NCBI GenBank assembly: GCA_902464495.1 | Contig: CABQJK010000007.1 | Span: forward strand, 1 to 64,000 | From: an uncultured Collinsella sp. | GTDB lineage: Bacteria > Actinomycetota > Coriobacteriia > Coriobacteriales > Coriobacteriaceae | Direction of reading: 5' to 3' | DNA: 64,000 nt | Part shown: piece after piece, positions 50,455 to 59,040 of the stretch | How positions within the stretch are numbered: the first letter of the stretch is position 1 | Layout of the letters: each line of letters starts with the position of its first letter | Notes under the pieces: model-generated | The model's database searches: none | Seen by the model: only the letters and a program-made list of their open reading frames with translations | Told to the model about the DNA's origin: nothing | Program-made: the position numbers and the translations under genes

Positions 50455-53400
50455 ATGGCGCAGGGGACGTTTGTGCAGGCGCTCCGGAAAGAGGCTGCGC
50501 TGAGTGGCACCTTTATGAAGGGCCGCTCGCTCATGCTCAACGGTGCCGTGCTGTCGATCGAGGACAGCGGCTCGCGCTTCTCCAAAAACGTGACGGTCGA
50601 GGGCACGGTGCGCGGCTCGCGCGGCGACCTGTACAAGACGCACGTGGCGCTCGATATGGACGAGCACGAGGTGGTCGACTACGACTGCGACTGCCCCGCT
50701 GCCTATCGCTATCCCGGTATGTGCAAGCACGCTATTGCCACGGCGCTGGCGTACCTGGACGCTAGCGGCATTGAGCCTGTTGAGGGGCTGCGCACGCCGG
50801 TTCGCACGTTTACGGCGCAGCCGAAACAGCCCGCGCGTGCCGCGTCCGCCGCGCCGGCCGTCAACCCCAACTTTCCCTTCCCGGCGCCCGTCCCCACGAG
50901 CCCGAGCCTTGTGGCGGCGCTTTCCGATCTTTCGGACGCGCGCATGGATGAGCTGGCGAGCATGCGCCGCAAACTTGCCGGTGCCGTTGATCCCGACGCC
51001 CCCAAAGCGGCGTTGGAGCCCTCGTTGGTGCCGTACTACAATCCGCTGTTCGCTGACCGCTTTAGCTGGGCGCTCGAGTTCCGCATTCGCTGTGGATCGG
51101 TCTCCTACGTGGTCAAGGACATCGACGGCATGGCCGATGCCTACGTGCGCGGCGGCACGTTCTCCTATGGCAAGAAGCTCACGTTTGTCCATTCACCTGA
51201 GGCCTTTGACGAAACATCGGCAAAGCTGCTCAACCTTGTTGTGACGACAGTTGCCTATCTCGATGACATCACAAGCTCGCGTTCGGCGTCGTACGACTTT
51301 GCCCGCAGCGGTTTTGTTGCCGAGCGTCAGTTGCCGCTGTCCGAGCATAGCATCGTATATGTGCTGGACCTGCTGCGCGGCCAGATCATCTCCTTTGAGC
51401 CCGCCTGGTCGCGGGGGACGACGACGCATCGCACCTACGACGTGGCGGTTGAGCTGTCTCCGCAAGGGGAGGACGAGGCGTCCGCTAAGCGCCCACCGCT
51501 GCTTGCCGCCAAAATCGCGCCGGCGGCTGGTGGTAGCTATGACCTGCGCCTGCCCGCCGATGCGTACTGTTTTGCCTCGGGCGACGTTGCCTATCTGATC
51601 GACTCGCATCGCGCGCTCCGTGCCGATGCGGCGTTTGCTCAGCATGCCGCGCCATTCCTTTCGCGTCTGCTGCCTTGCCGCACGCCGGTCCATATCGCCG
51701 CCGAACAGGTGGGCGAGTTCTGCCGCATGGCGCTGCCCGTGCTGCGCGAATACACCGACCTCACCGCTCCTGCCGTGCTCGACACCGTGGCGCCCGAGCC
51801 GAGCTTTGCTATGGCGATCGGCGTCGACGATGGGCTCGTGACCTGCAAGATTACGGTTACCTACGGCGATTGGTCGGCGGATCTCTTTAGCCTGGGCGCT
51901 CCGGGCAGTCCCTTCGAAGAGCAACGCCCCGGCGTGCCGCCCCGCGACGAGATAGCGGAGTTTCGCGTTATGGATACAGCGGCTCTGTACTTCGATTTCT
52001 ACGAGGGCGGTCTGGCGTTTGAGGAGCGCGATGATGAGAGCTTGTTCTGCCTGCTGACCGAGGGTCTGTCCGCCCTGTCCGAGTTGGGTGAGGTCATGCT
52101 CAGCGACCGTCTGCGCCAGATTTCGGTGCGTCCCGCGCCCAAACTCTCGGTTCGTGCGACCGTCAAGAGCAATCTGCTCGATGTCGAGCTGGGCGCGAGC
52201 GGGCTTTCGGCGGCAGATCTTGCCATCTATCTGGACTCGTACAAGCGCCATCAGACGTTTGCGCGCCTGACGTCCGGCGACATCGTGCGCCTGGATGAGG
52301 GAGCGCGCGCTGCGTTTGGCCTTGCCGAGGACCTGGGTGTCGATGCCGTCGACCTGCTCGACGGCGTGTCGCTTCCCGCGTCGAGCACCCTGTTCGTCGA
52401 TAGCATGCTCGCGCGCACGCCGGCGCTCGAGGCCGATCGCGACGCCGCGTTCCGCCGCACCGTCGAGCGCCTGGACACGCTCGGCAAGATGGACTTTACG
52501 GTGCCGGCATCCCTTAAGGCCACGCTGCGTGGCTACCAGATCGATGGCTACCAGTGGCTCGGCTCGCTCGAGCATCTGGGCCTTGGCGGCATCTTGGCCG
52601 ACGATATGGGCCTGGGCAAAACGCTGCAGATGATCGCGCATATCCTGGCGCGCGTGGAGTCGGGGGATACCAAGCCCACACTCGTGGTGTGCCCCGCGTC
52701 GCTCGTGTACAACTGGACTGCCGAGCTGGAGCGCTTTGCGCCTTCGCTCGACGTGTGCGCCATCGTGGGCGCCAAGGCGCAGCGCCGCGTGCAAATTGCC
52801 GGCGCCGCCGAACATAACGTGGTCGTGACCTCGTATGATCTCATGCGCCGCGATATCGACGAGTATGCCGAGCAGGACTTTGCCCGCGTGGTACTCGACG
52901 AGGCCCAGTACATTAAAAACCCGCTCACCCAGGTGGCGCGCGCCGCCAAGCGTCTGCCCGCCGGTGTGCGCTTTGCCCTGACGGGTACGCCCATCGAAAA
53001 CCGCCTGTCCGAGCTCTGGAGCATCTTCGACTTTTTGATGCCGGGCCTTTTGGGGACGCGCGAGTCGTTTGCCAAGCGCTTTGAGAGCCCCGTCGAGCAT
53101 GCCGAGGGTGACAGTGCCGCTCGCCTGCAGGCGCTCGTGTCGCCGTTTGTGCTACGCCGCGTAAAGGAAGACGTGGTGGCCGATCTACCCGAAAAGATCG
53201 AGGACACCGTCATGGCACAGCTCACCGGCGAGCAGCGCAAGCTCTACCTGGCCAACCAGGACCGCATCGCCCAGCAGGTGCAGCACCGCGAGGCTGGGGA
53301 GTTTAAGAAGGACAAGCTCAAGGTGCTCGCCGAGCTCACCAAGCTGCGCCAGATCTGCTGCGACCCGCACTTGCACTACGAGGACTACAAGTCGGGGAGT

Positions 53401-53919
53401 GCCAAGCTCGACGCTTGCATGGAGCTTGTGCACGGAGCGATTGACGGCGGGCACCACATCCTGCTGTTTAGCCAGTTTACGGGCATGCTCGATATCATCG
53501 GCAAGCGCCTGGCCAAGGAGGACATCGGCTTTCTTAAGCTCACGGGCGCTTCGTCCAAGGAAAGCCGCGCCAAGATGGTCGCGCAGTTCCAAGCGCGCGA
53601 GGTGCCGGTCTTTTTGATCTCGCTCAAGGCGGGCGGCGTCGGCCTCAACCTGACTGCCGCCGACGTGGTCATCCACTACGACCCGTGGTGGAACGTGGCC
53701 GCGCAGGACCAAGCGACCGACCGTGCCCACCGCATTGGCCAGCAGCACACCGTGACCGTGTACAAGCTCATCGCCAAGGACACGATCGAGGAGCGCATCA
53801 TGCAGATGCAGGAGTCCAAACGCGACCTGGTCAACAGCGTGCTCGGCGGCGACGGCATCTCGTCGGCGCTGTTTACCCGCGAAGATGTTCTGGCACTGCT
53901 GGGCGGCGACGGGCGCTAG
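50455..53919 (+). CDS. SNF2/Swi2-family helicase with SWIM zinc finger
   Basis: 1154 aa from ATG 50455, after TTGGAGGA; a GTG six codons earlier is less well placed. The N-terminal SWIM motif is CDCPAAYRYPGMCKHAIA (about 78-95), followed by a long region typical of bacterial SNF2_N proteins. Helicase motifs: DDMGLGKTLQM (about 715), DEAQ in LDEAQYIKNP, LTGTPIENRLSELWS, and C-terminal SLKAGGVGLNLTAAD and QATDRAHRIGQ. It is a DNA translocase that may remodel protein-DNA complexes; the cellular role is unknown. It closely follows dnaE and may share its transcript. Confidence 0.92.
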   Translation: MAQGTFVQALRKEAALSGTFMKGRSLMLNGAVLSIEDSGSRFSKNVTVEGTVRGSRGDLYKTHVALDMDEHEVVDYDCDCPAAYRYPGMCKHAIATALAYLDASGIEPVEGLRTPVRTFTAQPKQPARAASAAPAVNPNFPFPAPVPTSPSLVAALSDLSDARMDELASMRRKLAGAVDPDAPKAALEPSLVPYYNPLFADRFSWALEFRIRCGSVSYVVKDIDGMADAYVRGGTFSYGKKLTFVHSPEAFDETSAKLLNLVVTTVAYLDDITSSRSASYDFARSGFVAERQLPLSEHSIVYVLDLLRGQIISFEPAWSRGTTTHRTYDVAVELSPQGEDEASAKRPPLLAAKIAPAAGGSYDLRLPADAYCFASGDVAYLIDSHRALRADAAFAQHAAPFLSRLLPCRTPVHIAAEQVGEFCRMALPVLREYTDLTAPAVLDTVAPEPSFAMAIGVDDGLVTCKITVTYGDWSADLFSLGAPGSPFEEQRPGVPPRDEIAEFRVMDTAALYFDFYEGGLAFEERDDESLFCLLTEGLSALSELGEVMLSDRLRQISVRPAPKLSVRATVKSNLLDVELGASGLSAADLAIYLDSYKRHQTFARLTSGDIVRLDEGARAAFGLAEDLGVDAVDLLDGVSLPASSTLFVDSMLARTPALEADRDAAFRRTVERLDTLGKMDFTVPASLKATLRGYQIDGYQWLGSLEHLGLGGILADDMGLGKTLQMIAHILARVESGDTKPTLVVCPASLVYNWTAELERFAPSLDVCAIVGAKAQRRVQIAGAAEHNVVVTSYDLMRRDIDEYAEQDFARVVLDEAQYIKNPLTQVARAAKRLPAGVRFALTGTPIENRLSELWSIFDFLMPGLLGTRESFAKRFESPVEHAEGDSAARLQALVSPFVLRRVKEDVVADLPEKIEDTVMAQLTGEQRKLYLANQDRIAQQVQHREAGEFKKDKLKVLAELTKLRQICCDPHLHYEDYKSGSAKLDACMELVHGAIDGGHHILLFSQFTGMLDIIGKRLAKEDIGFLKLTGASSKESRAKMVAQFQAREVPVFLISLKAGGVGLNLTAADVVIHYDPWWNVAAQDQATDRAHRIGQQHTVTVYKLIAKDTIEERIMQMQESKRDLVNSVLGGDGISSALFTREDVLALLGGDGR

Positions 53920-54084
53920 CTGCGCGCGGGGTGGGACTGCTGGAGTGGGCAGGACGGTCGACGCATTTTGGCCCGACCGCTTGCCTGATCCGTTATGTGT
54001 TCATTTGCAATGCCATGGATGGTTTGTCTGCCTTTGGGCATAAGAACCATCAAGAACATTGGCACATCAGCAAAGGAGAACATC

Positions 54085-54447
54085 ATGGCGAAATTCTTTA
54101 AGGACCCCAATGGCAAGCTCATTGCCGCCCTTGGCAACGACGTTGCAACCCCTGCCGGCTGCACGGAGCTGACCGCGAACACCGAGGATGCGGCGCACGA
54201 GAAGCACGTGCCGGTCGTCGAGAGCGAGCGTGACGGTCACGTGATCCGCGCACGCGTGGGCTCGGTCGAGCACCCCAGCCTGCCCGAGCACTATATTGAG
54301 TGGATCGCTCTTGAGGCCGAGGGCCGCTTAGAGGTCCATTACCTTGAGCCCGGCATGAAGCCCGCGACGTTTTTTGCCGGCGGCTCCAAGACCGGTACCG
54401 TCTATGCCTATTGCAACCTGCACGGGCTGTGGTCCGCGACGTTCTAG
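54085..54447 (+). CDS. Superoxide reductase (class II, neelaredoxin/desulfoferrodoxin-like)
   Basis: 120 aa from ATG 54085 (MAKFFKDPNG), with AAAGGAG before it; the longer frame lacks family sequence. It reduces superoxide to peroxide at a square-pyramidal Fe(His)4Cys centre. Ligand candidates are His41 (EKHVP, with the conserved Lys40), His63, His69, Cys110 and His113 (CNLHGLW), all in register. The desulforedoxin domain is absent, so it is a single-iron type. The N-terminal extension (PNGKLIAALGND) is short. It fits an oxygen-sensitive anaerobe that also carries an [FeFe] hydrogenase. Confidence 0.93.
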   Translation: MAKFFKDPNGKLIAALGNDVATPAGCTELTANTEDAAHEKHVPVVESERDGHVIRARVGSVEHPSLPEHYIEWIALEAEGRLEVHYLEPGMKPATFFAGGSKTGTVYAYCNLHGLWSATF

Positions 54448-54493
54448 GAGCGTGCCCCCGCTCGGGGTATCATAGCTAGCATATGCACATGCG

Positions 54494-54526
54494 AGCGCCG
54501 ACTGCATCATGCGGCCGGCGCTTTTA
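54494..54526 (+). terminator. Probable terminator of the superoxide reductase gene
   Basis: AGCGCCG (54494-54500) pairs with CGGCGCT (54516-54522), followed by TTTTA. Confidence 0.75.
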
Positions 54527-54564
54527 CTACGATTTCGATGGTTTACGACGGAAAGGGCTGAGCC

Positions 54565-56550
54565 ATGAAGCTCGCACTTGCACAGATCGATATGCGCCTG
54601 GGTGATATTGAGGGCATTTGCGGTCGCATCGAGGACCAGGCGCGCCTGGCCCACGAGCGCGGTGGGCGCGTGCTGTGCGTGCCGGCTCCGCTCTTTATGG
54701 GGGCCCTGCCCGGCGGCCTGGTAGGCGCTGCCGACTTTGAGCACGACATGCTGACGGGTCTGACCGGCGTCGCCGAGCGTATCCAAGAGCTCGATATGAT
54801 CTGCATCGTGCCCGCGGCGGTTTCGTTTGAGGGCCAGCCGTTGCTCGACTACATGATGCTCAAGGACGGTCGCGTGGTGCCCGCGCGCGCAAGCATTGCC
54901 CTGCAACGCGGCGAGAACAACGACGCGCGTTGGGCGCCGCCGGTGTTCGATGTGGACGGTGTGCGCATTGCGGTGATCTTCGACCTGGACCGCGAGCTCG
55001 AGATGCTGCCGACTGGCGTCGACCTCATTGCCTATTTCCAGTTCAACGCATTCGATATGACCGACCGCGAGACCGCTGCCGTTGCCGCCGTGCGCAGTGG
55101 AGCCTACCGCAAGATCGCATCCAAGCGTAGCGTGTGGTTTGCCTGCATGGCGCCGGTCGGTGCGTACGACGAGTCGGTGTATACCGGCGGGTCGTTTGTG
55201 CTCGATGACTGCGGCCGCGTGGTGGCCCAGGCGCCGTGTTTTGAGGAGAGCCTGCTGGTCCAGGAGATTCAGCGCGGCGTGATGCTCGACGCTCTGGAGG
55301 ACCATGAGCTGCCCGAGTTTCGCTCCGAGGAGTGGCTGTGGCAGGCGCTGGTACTTGCCGTGCGCGACAACGCCCGCGCCCACGGTACGTCGCGCGCCGT
55401 GGTGGCGCTCGAGGGCGACCTGCCGTCGTCCCTGCTGGCAGCGCTTGCCGTCGATGCCCTGGGTCCGCGCAATGTGATCGGCCTGGTGCTGGGGCGCAAC
55501 CGCATCTTTACGCCGGCGCAGGAAGAGGCCGAGGCTGCCCGCTGTGCCGCCGTCCGCGCCATCGCCGAGCGTCTGCACATTCGCACCGTCGAGCGCGATG
55601 CGCCGGATGCGGCGCGTGTGCTCGATCGCGACGTGTCGGCGGGCGATGCCGAGCGCCTGCGCTCGCGTACGCTGGGCCTCATGCTGGAGGACACGGCGCT
55701 CGAGTTGGGTGCGATGGCGCTGAGCCCGCTGTCCAAAACCGAGTACGCGCTGGCGGCGCCGGCGCTTTGCGGCGGCTACCAGGGCGATTACGCGCCCTTT
55801 GGCGATGTGTACCTGTCGACGCTTGAGTTTGTGGCGCGCGTGCGCAACCGCACGTCTGCCGTGGTGCCCCAAGAGCTCGTGACGCTCAACGCGGTGGAAG
55901 ATTGTATGGAGCGCGTGCTAGCGCAGGCGCTCTCGACGCTCGACGGTCCGGTCGATATGCTCGACCGCGCGGCACAGCTGCTCGGTGGGCTCGAGCCGGG
56001 TGAGGTCGATGGTGCGCTCGAGGCGCACGTGGACCACAATCGATCTTTCGACGACATCCCGATGGCCGCCGGCAAGCCTGAGGCCTGCTCGCTGCTGCTG
56101 ATGCTCGTGCGTCAGGGCGAGGCCGCTCGCCGCCAACTGCCGACGGCGCCGATCGTCTCGGCCCGTTCGTTTGCCGAGCGCGCCTGGCCGTACATGCTTG
56201 CGTGGTCCGATCTGGGGCTCAACGGCAAGGAGCGCATGACGGTTGATTCGCTGGCGCGCGCCGAGGTGCGTCGCTTTGCCGACGAGGATGCGAGCGAGCG
56301 CATGCGAAGTGAGATGATGGGTGTGCTCGGTGAGCTGCTGGGTATTTCGCCCGAGCAGATGGAGGAGCTTCGCTCCGAGGACGGTCAGCGCCGTCTGCAC
56401 GAGGGCATGAAGAAGTTTGAGGGCGAGGTCCAGGACGCCATCGATAAGATGATGGGCGGTCAGGGCGGCTCGCAGGGTGGGCCCCAGGGTGGCCCGATGC
56501 CGCATCCGCCGGTGGATCCCCGTCAGTTTCCTTTTTTCTCGCAGAACTAA
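54565..56550 (+). CDS. NadE-like protein (nitrilase + NAD synthetase fold) with lost catalytic motifs
   Basis: 661 aa, length of glutamine-dependent NAD+ synthetases. The fold is clear: nitrilase half (about 1-245) starting MKLALAQIDMRLGDIEG, and synthetase half (about 265-540) with SPLSKTEYALAAPALCGGY and APFGDVYLSTLEF, counterparts of the TGNKSE and P-x-DVYK segments. Key residues are missing. The nitrilase Glu (FPEL) is replaced in CVPAPLFMGALPGG; the nucleophile Cys (ICED) is replaced by Phe139 (IFDLD); the ATP loop SGGxDS is replaced by LEGDLPSS (282-289). A C-terminal extension of about 110 residues ends in Gly/Gln/Pro-rich MGGQGGSQGGPQGGP. It is probably a pseudoenzyme or has a changed activity. 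It should not be assumed to be the cell's NAD+ synthetase. Confidence 0.8.
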   Translation: MKLALAQIDMRLGDIEGICGRIEDQARLAHERGGRVLCVPAPLFMGALPGGLVGAADFEHDMLTGLTGVAERIQELDMICIVPAAVSFEGQPLLDYMMLKDGRVVPARASIALQRGENNDARWAPPVFDVDGVRIAVIFDLDRELEMLPTGVDLIAYFQFNAFDMTDRETAAVAAVRSGAYRKIASKRSVWFACMAPVGAYDESVYTGGSFVLDDCGRVVAQAPCFEESLLVQEIQRGVMLDALEDHELPEFRSEEWLWQALVLAVRDNARAHGTSRAVVALEGDLPSSLLAALAVDALGPRNVIGLVLGRNRIFTPAQEEAEAARCAAVRAIAERLHIRTVERDAPDAARVLDRDVSAGDAERLRSRTLGLMLEDTALELGAMALSPLSKTEYALAAPALCGGYQGDYAPFGDVYLSTLEFVARVRNRTSAVVPQELVTLNAVEDCMERVLAQALSTLDGPVDMLDRAAQLLGGLEPGEVDGALEAHVDHNRSFDDIPMAAGKPEACSLLLMLVRQGEAARRQLPTAPIVSARSFAERAWPYMLAWSDLGLNGKERMTVDSLARAEVRRFADEDASERMRSEMMGVLGELLGISPEQMEELRSEDGQRRLHEGMKKFEGEVQDAIDKMMGGQGGSQGGPQGGPMPHPPVDPRQFPFFSQN

Positions 56551-56618
56551 CTATGGGATAGGATTCGCTTTCAACCCCGACACTTCAACTAAGTATCTTG
56601 GTCCCGTTGTGTTATTCT

Positions 56619-56632
56619 AGAACAGACGTTCG
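56619..56632 (+). promoter_or_regulatory. LexA/DinR-type SOS box upstream of ruvC
   Basis: AGAACAGACGTTCG contains GAAC-N4-GTTC (56620-56631), the core of the Gram-positive LexA site. It directly follows a TATTCT -10 candidate (56613-56618), so LexA binding would block ruvCAB transcription. Confidence 0.7.
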
Positions 56633-56687
56633 TGAATAGTGCGCGGGGCCTTGCCTTGCGCTCGGCAAAAGGCGAGGGGAGGCTGGC

Positions 56688-57209
56688 TTGGTTATTTTGG
56701 GTATCGACCCCGGTTTGGCCCATACGGGTTGGGGGATTATCGAGGAGCGGCGCGGCGAGGTTCGCTGTCGTGCCTACGGTTGTATCGAGACCAGTGCAGG
56801 AAGCCCGCTCGCAGTGCGCCTGTCGCACATTGCCCGCGATCTTAAGGATGTCGTCGAACGGTACCGCCCCGATACCGCTGCCATCGAGAGCATCTACTTT
56901 GGCGCCAACGTTCGTTCGGCCATCCCCACGGCGCATGCCCGCGGCGCCGCGCTCGTGGCGCTTTCGGAATGCGCGCTCGAGATCGGTGAGTACACGCCCA
57001 TGCAAATCAAGCAAGCTGTGGTGGGCACCGGCGCCGCGGACAAGCGGCAGGTCGCCTACATGGTGCGCACGCTCACGCAGCTCGACCACGACCCGCATCC
57101 CGACCATGCCGCCGATGCCCTGGCTTGCGCCATCTGCCACGTAAACCTCAGCCGTACCCGCGCCCTTACTGGCGGCGAGTTCTATCAACAGAGAGGAACC
57201 GGATACTGA
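56688..57209 (+). CDS. ruvC: Crossover junction endodeoxyribonuclease
   Basis: 173 aa from TTG 56688, the only start giving the full N-terminus (VILGIDPGLAHTGWG); GAGGGGAGG lies 5 nt before. It cuts Holliday junctions as a dimer. Catalytic acidic residues: Asp7 in GIDPG, Glu in AAIES (about 66), and the C-terminal DHAADALACAICH pair. ruvA begins at the stop (TGATG), so ruvC, ruvA and ruvB are translationally coupled. Confidence 0.96.
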   Translation: MVILGIDPGLAHTGWGIIEERRGEVRCRAYGCIETSAGSPLAVRLSHIARDLKDVVERYRPDTAAIESIYFGANVRSAIPTAHARGAALVALSECALEIGEYTPMQIKQAVVGTGAADKRQVAYMVRTLTQLDHDPHPDHAADALACAICHVNLSRTRALTGGEFYQQRGTGY

Positions 57210-57829
57210 TGATCTCCCAGCTCCATGGAACGCTTGTCGAGGCCACGATGAGCTCGGCCGTTGTCGATGTGTCGGGCGTGGGCTTTGAGCTCGGCATCTC
57301 GGGCAGCACCGCTGCCACGTTGCCGACGCCCGGCGGCGAGGTTCGCCTCTACACGCGCATGCAGGTGCGCGAGGACGCCATGACGCTCTTTGGGTTTGCC
57401 TCCAAGGACGAGCGCACGATGTTCGACCGGCTCGTGTCCGTCTCGGGTGTTGGTCCGCGCCTGGCACTCGCCGTGCTTTCCACCTATACCGTGGGACAGC
57501 TGTATTCGCTGGTAATGGCCGAGGACGACAAGGGCATGGCCAAGGTGCCCGGCGTGGGCAAAAAGACGGCGCAGCGCCTGATCTTGGAACTCAAGAGCAC
57601 CTTTGCCAAGGACAAGGGCTTTGTGCCGGTCGATGTGATTCCCGGGCAGGTTGCGATGCCCGTGCCCGCCGCCGCTCCCTCTGCCATCGACGATGCCCGT
57701 GCGGCGCTCCTTTCCATGGGCTTTAGCCCGCAGGAGACCGATGTCGCCCTGAGCGGGTATGATGGGCAGGATATGCGTGTCGAGGACCTGCTCGGCGCGG
57801 CGCTTAAGCGACTCGGAATGGATGCGTGA
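57209..57829 (+). CDS. ruvA: Holliday junction branch migration protein RuvA
   Basis: 206 aa from ATG 57209, overlapping the ruvC stop by one base. N-terminal OB fold (MISQLHGTLVEATMSSAVVDV), two helix-hairpin-helix motifs (VSGVGPRLALAVL and VPGVGKKTAQRLI), a flexible linker (PVPAAAPSA) and the C-terminal RuvB-binding domain (RAALLSMGFSPQE). It binds four-way junctions and loads RuvB. Confidence 0.96.
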   Translation: MISQLHGTLVEATMSSAVVDVSGVGFELGISGSTAATLPTPGGEVRLYTRMQVREDAMTLFGFASKDERTMFDRLVSVSGVGPRLALAVLSTYTVGQLYSLVMAEDDKGMAKVPGVGKKTAQRLILELKSTFAKDKGFVPVDVIPGQVAMPVPAAAPSAIDDARAALLSMGFSPQETDVALSGYDGQDMRVEDLLGAALKRLGMDA

Positions 57830-58896
57830 TGTGGGAAGCCGATGACTCTCAGGACCTGTGGGCGACGCCCGGCAACTCGCCGGCGGCATCCATGGCGCAC
57901 GGCGAGCGCATGGTGGGCTCGGAGCTGACGGCCGAGGACCTCGATGTCGACCGCACCTTGCGCCCCCAGCGCCTGGACGATTACTGCGGCCAGGAGCACA
58001 TCAAGCAGAGCCTGCGCGTGTTGATCGAAGCGGCGCAGAGCCGTGGCGAGACGCTCGACCACGTGATCTTCTCGGGCCCTCCGGGTCTGGGCAAGACCAC
58101 GCTGGCTACGGTTATCGCCAACGAGCTGGGCGCTCAGATCAAGACGACGAGCGGCCCCGCTATTGCGCGCACCGGCGACCTGGCAGCCATCCTTACTAAC
58201 TTGCAGCCGGGTGATGTGCTGTTTATCGACGAGATCCACCGCCTCAACCGTTCGGTCGAGGAGGTCCTGTACCCCGCGATGGAGGACTTTGCCCTCGATA
58301 TCGTGATTGGCAAGGGCCCGGCGGCGCGCTCGATTCGCCTGGATATTCCCAAGTTTACGCTGGTAGCGGCAACGACCCGCTCAGGCATGTTGACCGGCCC
58401 GTTGCGCGACCGCTTTGGCATTTCATATCGCCTGGATTACTACACGGTCGAGGAGCTCGCGCAGATTGTGACGCGCTCGGCGACTATCCTGGGTGTGACA
58501 ATAGACCATCCGAGCGCGCTCGAGATCGGCTCACGCTCGCGTGGCACGCCGCGCTTGGCTAACCGTCTGCTCAAGCGCGTGCGCGACTATGCGCAGGTGC
58601 GTGGCAACGGTCCCATCGAGCTGGACATTTGCCGCCAGGCGCTCGAGTTCTTCGAGATCGATGAGCTCGGTCTGGACTGGATGGATATTCGCATTTTGGA
58701 GACGCTCGCTAAGACGTTCTCCGGTCGTGCCGTGGGACTTACGACCCTTGCCAGCGCGGTGGGCGAGGACCCGGGCACGCTCGAGGATGTCTATGAGCCC
58801 TATTTGCTGCAGTGCGGGTTGATGATTCGTACGCCGCAGGGCCGTCAGGCAACCCTTCGCACCTTTGAGCACCTGGGGATTGAACCTACCGTTTAG
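57829..58896 (+). CDS. ruvB: Holliday junction branch migration helicase RuvB
   Basis: 355 aa from ATG 57829, which overlaps the ruvA stop (TGATG). AAA+ motor with Walker A GPPGLGKTTLA, Walker B LFIDEIHRL, sensor ATTRSG and arginine finger GPLRDRFG, and the RuvB winged-helix C-terminus (DWMDIRILETL). A 30-residue N-terminal extension precedes the usual RPQRLDDYCGQ start. Part of the SOS-type ruvCAB unit. Confidence 0.97.
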   Translation: MWEADDSQDLWATPGNSPAASMAHGERMVGSELTAEDLDVDRTLRPQRLDDYCGQEHIKQSLRVLIEAAQSRGETLDHVIFSGPPGLGKTTLATVIANELGAQIKTTSGPAIARTGDLAAILTNLQPGDVLFIDEIHRLNRSVEEVLYPAMEDFALDIVIGKGPAARSIRLDIPKFTLVAATTRSGMLTGPLRDRFGISYRLDYYTVEELAQIVTRSATILGVTIDHPSALEIGSRSRGTPRLANRLLKRVRDYAQVRGNGPIELDICRQALEFFEIDELGLDWMDIRILETLAKTFSGRAVGLTTLASAVGEDPGTLEDVYEPYLLQCGLMIRTPQGRQATLRTFEHLGIEPTV

Positions 58897-58972
58897 GGCG
58901 CTTTGTTTTGGCGGGCTGTTGGGCTATCGCTGGGCATTGGATAAACATATCGCCATTCATCGGTTACGGGTG

Positions 58973-59000
58973 TTTTACTATTGCGCGCCCGTGCTATGCT
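58973..59000 (+). promoter_or_regulatory. Probable fhs promoter
   Basis: TTTTAC (58973-58978) and TATGCT (58995-59000) with a 16-bp spacer, 41 bp before the fhs start. No riboswitch is recognisable in the short leader. Confidence 0.45.
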
Positions 59001-59040
59001 GAATTGGTCTTTTTCTCATTCGGTAACGAAAGGACCGCCC

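Noticed and set aside
58897..59040. THF or ZTP riboswitch before fhs
   Set aside because: The leader after the likely promoter is only about 35 nt, and no conserved riboswitch core is visible.
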